Origin: an uncultured Myxococcales bacterium
GTDB taxonomy: Bacteria; Myxococcota_A; UBA9042
Reading direction: 5' to 3'
Assembly: GCA_903842345.1 (NCBI GenBank)
Contig: CAIMLR010000027.1
Location: 62,001-126,000 of the forward strand
DNA: 64,000 bases
Shown: positions 46,212-56,681 of the stretch, piece after piece
Position numbering within the stretch: position 1 is the stretch's first letter
Layout: every line of letters begins with the position of its first letter
Notes under the pieces: model-generated
Seen by the model: only the letters and a program-made list of their open reading frames with translations
What the model was told of the DNA's origin: nothing
Databases searched by the model: none
Position numbers and translations under genes: made by a program

Positions 46212-49200
46212 ATGCAGTTGAGCCAACACGCGCGAACGATGATCCGGTTGAGCTGCGGTCTGGCGGTGCTCTTGAGCGCTGCGGCTTGTGGCACGACCAC
46301 CGCGGCTGCGGACGCTGAGGCGGCCATCGACGACACGGGCGTGGACACCGGCAAGCCGCCCAAGGACACCGGTCCGGACTTGTCTGGCGCCAGCGACGCG
46401 GGCGACGACGTGGAAGCGGACATCGTCGCCAAGTTCGACGTCGACACCGTCGACGCGCCGGACGTGGAATCCAAGGATGTCGTCGTCGATCCCAACCTGT
46501 GCACGACCAAAGCCGCCGGCTATACGCCCGGCGATTGCGGATCGCCGTGCAGCAGCGGCTCGTCGTGCTCGTTCCTGTTCTGCGTCCCGACGCCGGACAG
46601 CGCCGTGTGCTCCAAGGACTGCGCGTTGGATACGATTTGCCCCGCGGGCTGGGTCTGCCGGCAGCTCTCGGCTGGAACGGACAATCAGTCGGGCTGCGTC
46701 CCGTCCTCGCCCAACATCGGTAAGCCGTGCACGAGCGACAACGACTGCCGCACCGCGGTCGGACTCGCCACGGCGGGCGGCAACGACTACTGCGTCAGCT
46801 TTGGCGACGCCGGCGCCTTCTGCGGCGGCGCATGCGAGGGCGGCGGCAGTTGCCCGACCCACTTCACGTGCCAGCAGGTCAAGAAACTGAGCGACAGCAA
46901 GCTTGTCTACCAGTGCGTCACGGACAAGGCCAACCTGAACTTCAACTGCACGCAGCGCTACGAGGTCGAGGGCGATGAAACGGTGTGCGGCAACAGCGTG
47001 GGCAAGGACAAATGCCTCGGCAAGCGCCACTGCGACACCGGCGCGTTGACCCAGTGCGATGCCGCGACGCCCGCGCCCGAGACGTGCAACAACGTTGACG
47101 ACAACTGCAATGGCCTGACCGACGAGCCGACGCCCGGCGCGACGTGCTTTGTGTTCTCCAGCAACGGCCAGTTGAAGTGCCCGGGCAAACCGTTCTGCGC
47201 CGGCGGCATCGAGACGTGCGTGGGCGCTGCGCCGCAGACGGAGTCCTGCGATGGCGCCGACAACGACTGCAACGGCAAGACCGATGAAGGCTGCGACGAC
47301 GACGGGGACGGTTACTGCGACGCCGCGATGGGCTACGACCCCGGCACCCTCACCTGCAAGAAGGGCGGCGGGGACTGCGACGACACCAAGGTCGCGATCC
47401 ACCCCAAAGCTCCGGAAGTGTGCGACGGCGTGGACAACGACTGCAACGGCTTTGCCGACGCGCTTGACCCGGGCCTCCCGCTCACCGATCCGCAGTACTG
47501 CGAGAACCAGTTGGGTGTGTGTGGCGGTGCGGCCAAAGTCATCTCACTCTGCACCGGCGGCGTCTGGCAGCCGTGCAGCCCGACCGACTACAAGAAGTTT
47601 GATAGCGCCTACAGCAAAGAAATTTGTGACGACAAGGACAACAACTGCAACGGCGTTGTCGATGAAGGCTGCGACGACGACAAGGATGGCTATTGCGACG
47701 CCGCGATCGCGACGCTCGGATTTCCGCTGTCCTGCCCCAAGGGCGGCGGCGACTGCGACGACACCAACAGCAAGACGCGGCCCGGCGCGCCGGAGTTGTG
47801 CGACGATCTCGACGAGAACTGCAATGGCGTGGTCGATGAAGGCTGCGACAAGGACAGCGACGGGTGGTGCGACGCGACGTTGGTCACGTTTGGTGGACCC
47901 AAGGCCTGCCCCTCAGGCGGCGGCGACTGCAACGACAACAACGCCAGCATTCGCCCCGACGCCAAGGAGAAGTGCAACAACCTCGATGATGACTGCAACG
48001 GATCGGTGGACGATGGAAACTGGTTTCTCACCAACTTGGCTGGGAGCAAGGTGCCAGTCGCCATTGGCGGCACATGTGGGGATGGATTGGGGCAGTGCGC
48101 AGTCAAGGGCACGGTGGTCTGCAAGGCGGACTACTCGGATGTCACTTGCAGCGTTCTGGCGGGTCCGCCGCAAGCGGAAATTTGCGACAACCTGGATAAC
48201 AACTGCAACGGCGCGATCGATGAAGGCTGCGACGACGACTTTGACCAGTATTGCGACGCCAACATGGGCGCGATCGGCCATCCGTACGCGTGCCTCGCGG
48301 GTCCGGGCGACTGCGATGACACCAACTCGGACGTGCATCCGGGCGCCAAGGAGGTTTGCGACAACGTCGACAACGACTGCGACGCCAAGACCGACTCCGA
48401 CGACGGCGATATCCTGAACGACGACCCGCAGCTGTGCGAGGCGCAGACGGGCGTGTGCGCGGGTTCCAAGAAGTACGCGACGATGTGCAAGGCCGGCATC
48501 TGGGCCAAGTGTGACGCGCCGCAGTATCACGGTTGGAATCAGTTCTACAGCACGGTTGAGGACTGCGACAACATGGACAACGATTGCAACGGCGCGAGCG
48601 ACGAAGGCTGCGACGCAGACGGCGACGGCTTCTGCAGCTCAATCAAGAAGATCGTCGGCGCGCCAACCATCTGCTCGACGAAGGATCCGCTCACCGGCCT
48701 CGTGATCACGCACGTCAACGACTGCAACGACAACAACGCGGCCAACTTCCCGGGCAACACGGAGTTCTGCGACAACCAGGACAACAACTGCAACAACCAG
48801 ATCGACGAGCAGTGCGACAAGGACAACGACGGCTACTGCGACGCCAAGCTCATCGTCATCAAGAAAGGGCTCGCGTGGCCGACCGTCTGCCCGTTTGGCG
48901 GCAACGACTGCAATGACGACAAGGTGGCCAACGGCTCGACCATCAACCCGGGAACGCCGGAGACGTGTTTTGACTACATCGACAACAACTGCAGCGGCAC
49001 AACCGACGAAGGCTGCAAGTGGTACTTCCCCAACGTGGCGTCCGCGGATTCTGCCAAGGAAGTTGGTCCGGACTACTCCGGCGAGGGCTTCTTCCAGTGC
49101 GCAGGCTACTGGGACCAGCCCTTGAGCCAGGAGATCCCTGACACCAACTGGGGCAGCTACTGTGCCAGCACCCAGTGGAAGCGCGTGCGCATCGCGTGCG

Positions 49201-49604
49201 GCCAGAAGCCCGCGGCGGGCGCAGCGGGTGCAGCGTGGCCGGTGTTGCGGTCGATCGATCTGGCGAGCAACGTCTTCATGCCCGGCTCGCTCAAGAGCGG
49301 CGTGAAGTATGGCGCCATCGTCAACACCAACAACTTCCCGGCTGACCTGGCGGCGGACATCCTGCAGACGAATTTGCTCAAGGTCTTCACCGCGCAGAGC
49401 GACACCAACAGCTACGCGCTGGACTACACGTACTCCTGGATTGGCAAGCAGCTCGGCTTCTCCGAGACGGACCCGAGCCTCATCGTCAACAATCCCGGCA
49501 GCCCATGGGAGGCCGCGAATTGCTTTGGTTTGGCGCTCTGGGACAACGTCTCGACGCCCAACCTGACCAACACGCGCTGGCTCCTCGTCTACGTCAGCAA
49601 GTAG
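46212..49604 (+). CDS. large MopE-repeat Cys-rich lipoprotein
   Basis: 1130 residues. Lipobox LSAAAC then GTTT; an Asp/Val stalk (TVDAPDVESKDVVVD); an N-terminal Cys-rich region; then six long units of the form CDxDxDGYCDA...GGGDCDD...PGAPEVCDxxDNDCNGxxDEGC (MopE/PF11617-like). The DxDxDG loops look like EF-hand-type calcium sites. The C-terminal ~190 residues (from WYFPNVASADSAKE) have no repeats and match nothing I know. ATG 46212 follows GGGGA; the upstream GTG at 46125 would put a basic leader before the signal peptide. Probably a secreted, metal-dependent rod on the cell surface. Confidence 0.85.
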   Translation: MQLSQHARTMIRLSCGLAVLLSAAACGTTTAAADAEAAIDDTGVDTGKPPKDTGPDLSGASDAGDDVEADIVAKFDVDTVDAPDVESKDVVVDPNLCTTKAAGYTPGDCGSPCSSGSSCSFLFCVPTPDSAVCSKDCALDTICPAGWVCRQLSAGTDNQSGCVPSSPNIGKPCTSDNDCRTAVGLATAGGNDYCVSFGDAGAFCGGACEGGGSCPTHFTCQQVKKLSDSKLVYQCVTDKANLNFNCTQRYEVEGDETVCGNSVGKDKCLGKRHCDTGALTQCDAATPAPETCNNVDDNCNGLTDEPTPGATCFVFSSNGQLKCPGKPFCAGGIETCVGAAPQTESCDGADNDCNGKTDEGCDDDGDGYCDAAMGYDPGTLTCKKGGGDCDDTKVAIHPKAPEVCDGVDNDCNGFADALDPGLPLTDPQYCENQLGVCGGAAKVISLCTGGVWQPCSPTDYKKFDSAYSKEICDDKDNNCNGVVDEGCDDDKDGYCDAAIATLGFPLSCPKGGGDCDDTNSKTRPGAPELCDDLDENCNGVVDEGCDKDSDGWCDATLVTFGGPKACPSGGGDCNDNNASIRPDAKEKCNNLDDDCNGSVDDGNWFLTNLAGSKVPVAIGGTCGDGLGQCAVKGTVVCKADYSDVTCSVLAGPPQAEICDNLDNNCNGAIDEGCDDDFDQYCDANMGAIGHPYACLAGPGDCDDTNSDVHPGAKEVCDNVDNDCDAKTDSDDGDILNDDPQLCEAQTGVCAGSKKYATMCKAGIWAKCDAPQYHGWNQFYSTVEDCDNMDNDCNGASDEGCDADGDGFCSSIKKIVGAPTICSTKDPLTGLVITHVNDCNDNNAANFPGNTEFCDNQDNNCNNQIDEQCDKDNDGYCDAKLIVIKKGLAWPTVCPFGGNDCNDDKVANGSTINPGTPETCFDYIDNNCSGTTDEGCKWYFPNVASADSAKEVGPDYSGEGFFQCAGYWDQPLSQEIPDTNWGSYCASTQWKRVRIACGQKPAAGAAGAAWPVLRSIDLASNVFMPGSLKSGVKYGAIVNTNNFPADLAADILQTNLLKVFTAQSDTNSYALDYTYSWIGKQLGFSETDPSLIVNNPGSPWEAANCFGLALWDNVSTPNLTNTRWLLVYVSK
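47278..49018 (+). repeat. six MopE-type coding repeats
   Basis: Units of 80-110 residues, each opening with a CDxDxDxYC calcium-like loop and closing with CDNxDNNCNGxxDEGC. Spacer length and sequence vary, so the array is divergent and protein-level. Confidence 0.75.
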
Positions 49605-49633
49605 TCGCGTGACCCAATCGTCACCTGCTCGCC

Positions 49634-49663
49634 TTGACGAAAACGCCCCCGCTGGCCTACCCT
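49634..49663 (+). promoter_or_regulatory. candidate pyrG promoter
   Basis: TTGACG at 49634-49639, 18-base spacer, TACCCT at 49658-49663. The ~120-base leader contains an AT-rich patch (AAAAGATATGTAATTT, 49729-49744) that could be a second promoter element. Confidence 0.45.
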
Positions 49664-49771
49664 TTGCTTCCGGGCTCTGACTGGCGCTCGCCGCATGTGA
49701 TGCGCGCGCTCGACTCGGAACTTTCCAGAAAAGATATGTAATTTCGCCATGTTCAGGCAATCCTTGCTTGA

Positions 49772-51418
<1,647 letters not shown>

Positions 51419-51421
51419 CCG

Positions 51422-52270
51422 GTGGCGCTCGATCCAGGCACGCTGTACGTCGTCGCAACGCCGATTGGCAACCTCTCTGACCTGAGCCCGCGCGCGGCCG
51501 AGGTGCTGGGCGCGGTGGACCTGTTGCTGTGCGAGGACACGCGCCATACGGGCCATCTGCTGGCGACGCTGGGCCTGAAAAAGGACACGTGGTCGCTGCA
51601 CGCCCACAACGAGCTGGCCAAGATTCCCGCGGTGCTGGCGAAGCTGCAGGCGGGCGCGACGGTGGCGCTGGTGTCCGATGCGGGCACGCCGGCGCTGTCC
51701 GACCCGGGGCAGCTTCTCGTCGATGCGGCGCACGACGCGGGTCTGCAAGTGCGGACGCTGCCGGGGCCCTTTGCCGTGGCGGCGGCGCTGGCGGCTTCTG
51801 GCCTGACGCCGATTCCGTTCGCATTTTGGGGGTTCCTGCCCAAGAAGCTCGGCGAGCGCAAGCAGCTCCTGGAACGCACGCTGCACCCGACCGCCGACGG
51901 CGAGCCGATGACCCACGCGTTCTACGTCCCGGGGCGCGACCTGGAGACGGTGACCAAGGACCTCGCGGAAGTGCGGCCGCAGGCGCGCGTTGTCGTGGCG
52001 CGCGAGCTGACCAAGGTGCATGAAGGCTACATCCGCGCGTTGGCCAAGGACGTGCCGGCGGCGCTGACCGACGAGATGCTGCGCGGCGAGGCGGTGCTGC
52101 TCGTGGAAGTGAGCAAGGCGAGCGCGCCGATCGCGGAGTTGCCCGACGCGCGTGTGCTGGTTGCGGCGGCCAAAGCCTCAGGCGTCGATCGCAAGTTTGC
52201 GACGCGTGAGATCGGCGAAAAGACCGGTCTCTCGCGCAATGAAATCTATGCGCTTTGGCTGGAAGACTGA
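51422..52270 (+). CDS. rsmI: 16S rRNA (cytidine-1402-2'-O)-methyltransferase
   Basis: 282 residues. SAM-dependent 2'-O-methylation of C1402 in the ribosomal P site. Family motifs: VATPIGNLSDLSPRA, LCEDTRHTGHLL, LVSDAGTPALSDPG and GPFAVAAALAASGL; a C-terminal helical region (FATREIGEKTGLSRNEIYAL) completes it. The start is GTG, 3 bases after the pyrG stop, with no separate ribosome site beyond the pyrG end, suggesting reinitiation. Confidence 0.96.
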   Translation: MALDPGTLYVVATPIGNLSDLSPRAAEVLGAVDLLLCEDTRHTGHLLATLGLKKDTWSLHAHNELAKIPAVLAKLQAGATVALVSDAGTPALSDPGQLLVDAAHDAGLQVRTLPGPFAVAAALAASGLTPIPFAFWGFLPKKLGERKQLLERTLHPTADGEPMTHAFYVPGRDLETVTKDLAEVRPQARVVVARELTKVHEGYIRALAKDVPAALTDEMLRGEAVLLVEVSKASAPIAELPDARVLVAAAKASGVDRKFATREIGEKTGLSRNEIYALWLED

Positions 52271-52282
52271 CCCCGACGCGCG

Positions 52283-52945
52283 CTACGGCGTGCTGCCCAG
52301 CCACTCCGCGCCGTCGTCCGTCACTTCCTTTTTCCAGATCGGCACGCGGGCCTTCAGCTCGTCGATGACCCACCGGCAGGCGAGGAACGGCTCGGCACGA
52401 TGCGCGGCGGCCACGGCGATCTGCACGGCGATATCCCCCACTTGCAGCACGCCGACGCGGTGCAGGACCTGCACGTCAATCAGCGGCCAGCGCTGCAGCG
52501 CCTCGGCGGCGATCGCCTCCATTTCCTTGATCGCCAGCGGCGCGTAGGCCGAGAACTCCAGCCTCGTCACGGTCTTGCCGAGGTTCTCCCGCCGCACGGT
52601 GCCCGTGAACGTCACGATCCCGCCGACGCCGTCCTGCTGGCACAGCGCTTCAGCCTGACCGAGCGCGATCGGCGTCGCCAGCAGCTGCGCCCGCGGCGCG
52701 CCCCCGGACGACGGCGGCAGCACGAGCACGTCGTCGCCGTTCTGGAGCACCTGATCGTCGTCGGCGAATTCGTCGTTGCAGCCCAGCTTGCAGATCGTCA
52801 GCAGGCGCGCCAGCGCCGGATGCCGGGTCGCGAGCATCGCGCGCAGTTGCCCCACCCTCGTCGCTTCGGCCAACTCCAGCGGCTCGGAAGCCATGCCGGC
52901 CAGATCGTGCGCTGCGGCGAAATAGCGGACCACAACCGTCGTCAT
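52283..52945 (-). CDS. MoaD-MoaE fusion, molybdopterin synthase
   Basis: 220 residues. Residues 1-82 form the ubiquitin-like MoaD fold ending in SSGG; residues ~84-220 are MoaE, with VTFTGTVRREN, HRVGVLQVGD and the catalytic-Lys segment VPIWKKE. Molybdopterin synthase converts cyclic pyranopterin monophosphate to molybdopterin using a thiocarboxylate on the last Gly of MoaD. Because that Gly is internal here (GG then APRAQ), cleavage after Gly-Gly is required or the chemistry differs; the mycobacterial fusion MoaX sets a precedent. Its ATG overlaps the pcrA stop (ATGA). Confidence 0.93.
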   Translation of the reverse strand: MTTVVVRYFAAAHDLAGMASEPLELAEATRVGQLRAMLATRHPALARLLTICKLGCNDEFADDDQVLQNGDDVLVLPPSSGGAPRAQLLATPIALGQAEALCQQDGVGGIVTFTGTVRRENLGKTVTRLEFSAYAPLAIKEMEAIAAEALQRWPLIDVQVLHRVGVLQVGDIAVQIAVAAAHRAEPFLACRWVIDELKARVPIWKKEVTDDGAEWLGSTP

Positions 52946-55239
52946 GCCTGCACCTGTACGAACCGCGCGACGAGCTTCTTGACGCCGACCGTGTCAAACC
53001 GGACGGTCAACCGCGCGTCGCTGCCGTAGCCGTCCACGTCCTGGATGGTGCCGCCGCCAAAACTGGCGTGGCGCACGCGCGCGCCGGGCTGGTACGGCGA
53101 GTCGGAGTCGCCGCGCTGGAAGACCGGCTCGTGTTCGGCGACCGGGCGCTGGCGGACGGGAAAGCCGCCGCCGGTCGGCTGCGGGCGACTGGCCCACGCG
53201 CCGTTGCGGTTGGCCGTCGTGCCGCCGCTCCAGCTGCTGCCCTGGGTCCAGTTGTGGGATTGCGACCGGCCGCCTTCCACGCGGATGCGCTCCTCCGGAA
53301 TCTGCGCCAGAAACCGCGACGGATCCGCCTGCATTTCCGGGCCGCCAAAGCGCCGTCGCGTCCGCGCGTGGGCGAGGTACAGCCGCTTGCGCGCGCGGGT
53401 CATCGCCACGTACAGCAGCCGCCGCTCTTCTTCCAGATCGCGACCGTTGCCGCTCTCTGCCAGCGAATTGGCGTGCGGCAGGATCCCCTCTTCCAGACCC
53501 ACGACCACGGCGACGTCAAACTCCAGGCCCTTGGCCGAGTGCATCGTCATCATCGACACCTTGGCGCCGTCGCCGAGCTTGTCGGTATCGGCGACGAGCG
53601 CGACCTGCTCCAGAAAGCCGCGCAGCGACGGATCTTCCGCCGTGTCCGCGTGTTCCGCCATCGCCGCCAGCAGCGCGCCCAGGTTCTCCAGCCGATCCTG
53701 CGCGTCCGGATCCTTGTCCGCCTGCAGCGCCGCCTTCAGCCCGGACGCCTGCAGCACCTGCGCGCCCACCGTGTCCGCCCGCAGGCCTTCAATGCCGTCC
53801 CGCAGCCCGCGCAGCAGGTTCTGGAACGTCCGCAGCTTTTCTGCCGAACGGCCGGCTTGATTCAGCAACAGCAAGTCATCCGCGGCTTCTGGCAGGGAAA
53901 TGCCACGCGCCCGCGCGCGCTGTGCCACCAGCTCCACCGTCGCATCGCCAATCCCGCGCCGCGGGGCGTGAATGGCGCGCTCCCAGCCCGCGGAATCCTG
54001 CGGATTGACCAGCAGCCGGAGCCAGGACAGCGCGTCCTTCACCTCCGCGCGTTCGTAAAAGCGCTGGCCGCCAATCAGCACGTAGGGCAGGCGAAACCGC
54101 CGCATCGACTCTTCCAGCACGCGCGACTGGGCGTTGGTCCGGTAGAAGACCGCCATCTGCGACGCCGACGTGCCCGCCGTCCGCAGCTGGTCCAGCGTGC
54201 GCGCGACCCAGTCCGCTTCGTCACGCTCCGTTTGCGCGATGTGCAGCGTCAGCAGCTCGCCATCGCCGCTTTCTGTCCACAGCACCTTGCCGTGGCGGTT
54301 GCGGTTGTGGCTGACCACTGCCGTCGAAGCAGCGAGGATGTGACCGGTGGAGCGGTAGTTGCGCTCGAGCTTGATCGTCGTCGTGTTGGGGAACATCTGC
54401 GGAAAGCCGAGGATGTTGCCGACCTCCGCGCCGCGCCACGAGTAGATTGACTGGTCGTCGTCGCCGACAACGCACAGGTTGCCGTGCTCGCTTGTCAGCA
54501 GCTTCAACAGCTCAAATTGGGCGGCGTTGGTGTCCTGGAACTCGTCCACAAGCACGTAGCGGAACCGGTTGGACCAGTTCTGCCGCAGCCCGGGATTGTT
54601 GGCCAGCACCAGCGTCGGCCGCATGATCAGGTCGCCAAAATCGACGGCGTCCGCCGTGCGCATTTCCGCTTCGTACGCGGCGTAGACGGCGAGCGCTTTC
54701 TTGTCAAAGTCGGACTCGATCTCGTCCAGCAGCTTGGGGTCATTGGGCAACTGCAGGCGGTTCTTGCACTTGTCGATGAACTGCGCGAACTGCTTGGGCT
54801 TGTACGTCGCGTCCGACAGGTTGAGCGCCTTCATCACGCGGTTGATCGTGCGCACCTGGTCGTCGGTGTCGTAGATGGAAAAGCCCGCGCGGAGGCCGGC
54901 TTGCGGCGCCAACTGCTGCAGCATGCGCACGCCGATCTTGTGGAACGTGCCCAGCCACACGTCCTTGGCCTGCTCGCCGACGGTGTGGATGACGCGCTCT
55001 TTCATCTCGCCCGCGGCCTTGTTGGTGAACGTCATCGCGAGGATCTGCCACGGCGATACCCGCTCTTCCTGGATGAGCCACGCGATGCGGTGCGTGATGA
55101 CGCGCGTCTTGCCTGAACCGGCGCCGGCCAACACCAGCAGCGGCCCGCGCGTCGTCGTAACAGCGCGGCGTTGCTCGGGGTTGAGGCCCTGCAAGAGCGG
55201 GTGATCGGACGCAGGATCGGGAAACAGGGACGACTGCAC
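52942..55239 (-). CDS. pcrA: UvrD/PcrA-type ATP-dependent DNA helicase
   Basis: 765 residues. SF1A 3'-5' helicase for repair and replication-fork maintenance. Motif I GAGSGKTRVITHR, motif II VDEFQDTN, motif III GDDDQSIYSWRGA, motif IV NYRS, motif V TMHSAKGLEFD and motif VI EERRLLYVAMTRARKRL. The C-terminus (RHASFGGGTIQDVDGYG to VRFDTVGVKKLVARF) is the Tudor-like RNA-polymerase-binding domain typical of PcrA. The start is GTG with GAGGT upstream. First gene of a two-gene unit with the molybdopterin-synthase fusion. Confidence 0.96.
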   Translation of the reverse strand: MQSSLFPDPASDHPLLQGLNPEQRRAVTTTRGPLLVLAGAGSGKTRVITHRIAWLIQEERVSPWQILAMTFTNKAAGEMKERVIHTVGEQAKDVWLGTFHKIGVRMLQQLAPQAGLRAGFSIYDTDDQVRTINRVMKALNLSDATYKPKQFAQFIDKCKNRLQLPNDPKLLDEIESDFDKKALAVYAAYEAEMRTADAVDFGDLIMRPTLVLANNPGLRQNWSNRFRYVLVDEFQDTNAAQFELLKLLTSEHGNLCVVGDDDQSIYSWRGAEVGNILGFPQMFPNTTTIKLERNYRSTGHILAASTAVVSHNRNRHGKVLWTESGDGELLTLHIAQTERDEADWVARTLDQLRTAGTSASQMAVFYRTNAQSRVLEESMRRFRLPYVLIGGQRFYERAEVKDALSWLRLLVNPQDSAGWERAIHAPRRGIGDATVELVAQRARARGISLPEAADDLLLLNQAGRSAEKLRTFQNLLRGLRDGIEGLRADTVGAQVLQASGLKAALQADKDPDAQDRLENLGALLAAMAEHADTAEDPSLRGFLEQVALVADTDKLGDGAKVSMMTMHSAKGLEFDVAVVVGLEEGILPHANSLAESGNGRDLEEERRLLYVAMTRARKRLYLAHARTRRRFGGPEMQADPSRFLAQIPEERIRVEGGRSQSHNWTQGSSWSGGTTANRNGAWASRPQPTGGGFPVRQRPVAEHEPVFQRGDSDSPYQPGARVRHASFGGGTIQDVDGYGSDARLTVRFDTVGVKKLVARFVQVQA

Positions 55240-55329
55240 GGGCTACCTCGGCGGCGGTTTGTAGCGCGGCTGGCACGCGATGGCTAGACCTGTAGACATC
55301 GTCCGCGAAGTCCGCTACGACGCGCTGCC

Positions 55330-56157
55330 ATGATGCTTCGCGACCTCATCCGCAATCCCTTTGGCGTCGTTTTCACGGAACCGTGGGCGCGCATTGACGC
55401 CAACGACCGCAGCGACCGCGTCGGCAAAGTTTCCGCGCGCACCGCGACGCTGGTGACCTGCCTGACGGCGGCGATCATGCTCGTCGTCCTGCGCTTTGTC
55501 GTGATGGACCAGGCGTTCCAGAGCAAGGCCGCGCAAGGCACGATTGACGCGGCTTATTGGCTGTACGAGCCGCTCGGCGCGTGGCTGGATCCGTATCACC
55601 GCCTCCTGCTGTCGCTGTCCTGGGTCGCGGGCAGCGTGACCTGCTACTTCATCCTGCCGGCGCTCGTCGTGCGGCTGGTCTTTGGCCTCAAGCTCCGCGA
55701 TTTCTACCTGACGCCGCATGAGTACCTCCAGCACCTGCCGTTCTACGCGCTGCTGTTCCTGCCGGTGGGGCTCGCGGTGCTCGTGGTGGCCCAGAGTCCC
55801 AACTTTCAGGCGCACTATCCGTTTTACGACAACGCGTCCGGCTGGCCCGATCAGGTCGTCTGGGAGCTGGGCTACGCGCTGCAGTTTTTTGGCCTCGAGT
55901 TCTTCTTCCGCGGCTTCATGTTGCGCGGCGTCGTGGCGGAATTGGGCAGCATGGGCGTCATGGTCATGATCATCCCGTACTGCATGATCCACTTTGGCAA
56001 GCCGCTGCCGGAGTGCCTGGGATCGATCCTGTCAGGCCTCGTGCTGGGTACGCTGGCGATGGACACGAAGTCGATTTGGGGCGGCGTGACGATCCACGTG
56101 GCGGTCGCTTGGCTGATGGACGGCGCGGCGCTTTGGCTGAAGGCGCACGCGGGGTAG
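55330..56157 (+). CDS. CPBP-family intramembrane protease, myxosortase candidate
   Basis: 275 residues with about seven membrane helices. CPBP (Abi/CAAX) motifs: Glu and Arg in ALQFFGLEFFFRGFMLRG, His in YCMIHFGKPLPE, and GGVTIHVAVAW. These residues form the glutamic-protease site of the family that includes CAAX proteases and the myxosortases, which process MYXO-CTERM proteins. The TSP3 fusion at 10838-16837 carries a MYXO-CTERM-like segment, a possible substrate. ATG 55330 lies 90 bases from the divergent pcrA start. Confidence 0.85.
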   Translation: MMLRDLIRNPFGVVFTEPWARIDANDRSDRVGKVSARTATLVTCLTAAIMLVVLRFVVMDQAFQSKAAQGTIDAAYWLYEPLGAWLDPYHRLLLSLSWVAGSVTCYFILPALVVRLVFGLKLRDFYLTPHEYLQHLPFYALLFLPVGLAVLVVAQSPNFQAHYPFYDNASGWPDQVVWELGYALQFFGLEFFFRGFMLRGVVAELGSMGVMVMIIPYCMIHFGKPLPECLGSILSGLVLGTLAMDTKSIWGGVTIHVAVAWLMDGAALWLKAHAG

Positions 56158-56183
56158 GGACGGGTACTTCAGCACTTTCACCC

Positions 56184-56212
56184 TTGACCGGCTGCCACCC
56201 CCAACCTACCAT
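56184..56212 (+). promoter_or_regulatory. promoter of the DksA-like gene
   Basis: TTGACC at 56184-56189, 17-base spacer, TACCAT at 56207-56212; 5 of 6 and 4 of 6 matches. The ~20-base leader contains GGGGAGG. Confidence 0.55.
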
Positions 56213-56239
56213 CAGTCCCCACGTACCGGGGAGGACACT

Positions 56240-56659
56240 ATGGCCGAGAATTTCGAGCTCCAACCGCTGACCGACGAGCAGGTCGAACAACAGCGCATCA
56301 TGCTGATTGAGAAGCGGGACCGCACCCTGGCGGCCGTCAAAGCCGCTGAACAGAATCAGGACCCCGATGAGCTGCGTGTGGCGGACGAAATGGACTTGTC
56401 CAGCGTCGGCTATGACCAGGCATTTGAATTCCGCCTGCGCGACCGCGATGCGACGCTGCTGAAGAAGATTGACAAGGCGATCCGCCGCATTGAAGCCGGC
56501 GAGTACAACTTCTGCGAAGAATGCGACGCCGTCATCGGCGCCAATCGGCTGCTCGCGCGTCCGGAAGCCAATCTCTGCATCGACTGCAAAGAGAAGCAGG
56601 AACACGTGGAGAAGATGTACGAGAAGCGCCGTCAGCGCATGACGTCTTTCGAAATGTAG
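56240..56659 (+). CDS. DksA/TraR-family zinc-finger transcription factor
   Basis: 139 residues. The N-terminal helix pair forms a coiled coil with an acidic tip, ADEMDLSS, where DksA has DxxDxA, so tip contact with RNA polymerase is plausible but the Ala is a Ser. The C-terminal four-Cys zinc finger reads CEEC...CIDC. The protein likely binds the polymerase secondary channel and modulates rRNA and stress promoters, perhaps with ppGpp (the HD hydrolase at 31177-31731 would reduce ppGpp). ATG follows GGGGAGGAC. The FHA activator gene starts 22 bases downstream. Confidence 0.92.
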   Translation: MAENFELQPLTDEQVEQQRIMLIEKRDRTLAAVKAAEQNQDPDELRVADEMDLSSVGYDQAFEFRLRDRDATLLKKIDKAIRRIEAGEYNFCEECDAVIGANRLLARPEANLCIDCKEKQEHVEKMYEKRRQRMTSFEM

Positions 56660-56681
56660 TCCTCCTGCGAGAGCGAGCGCG

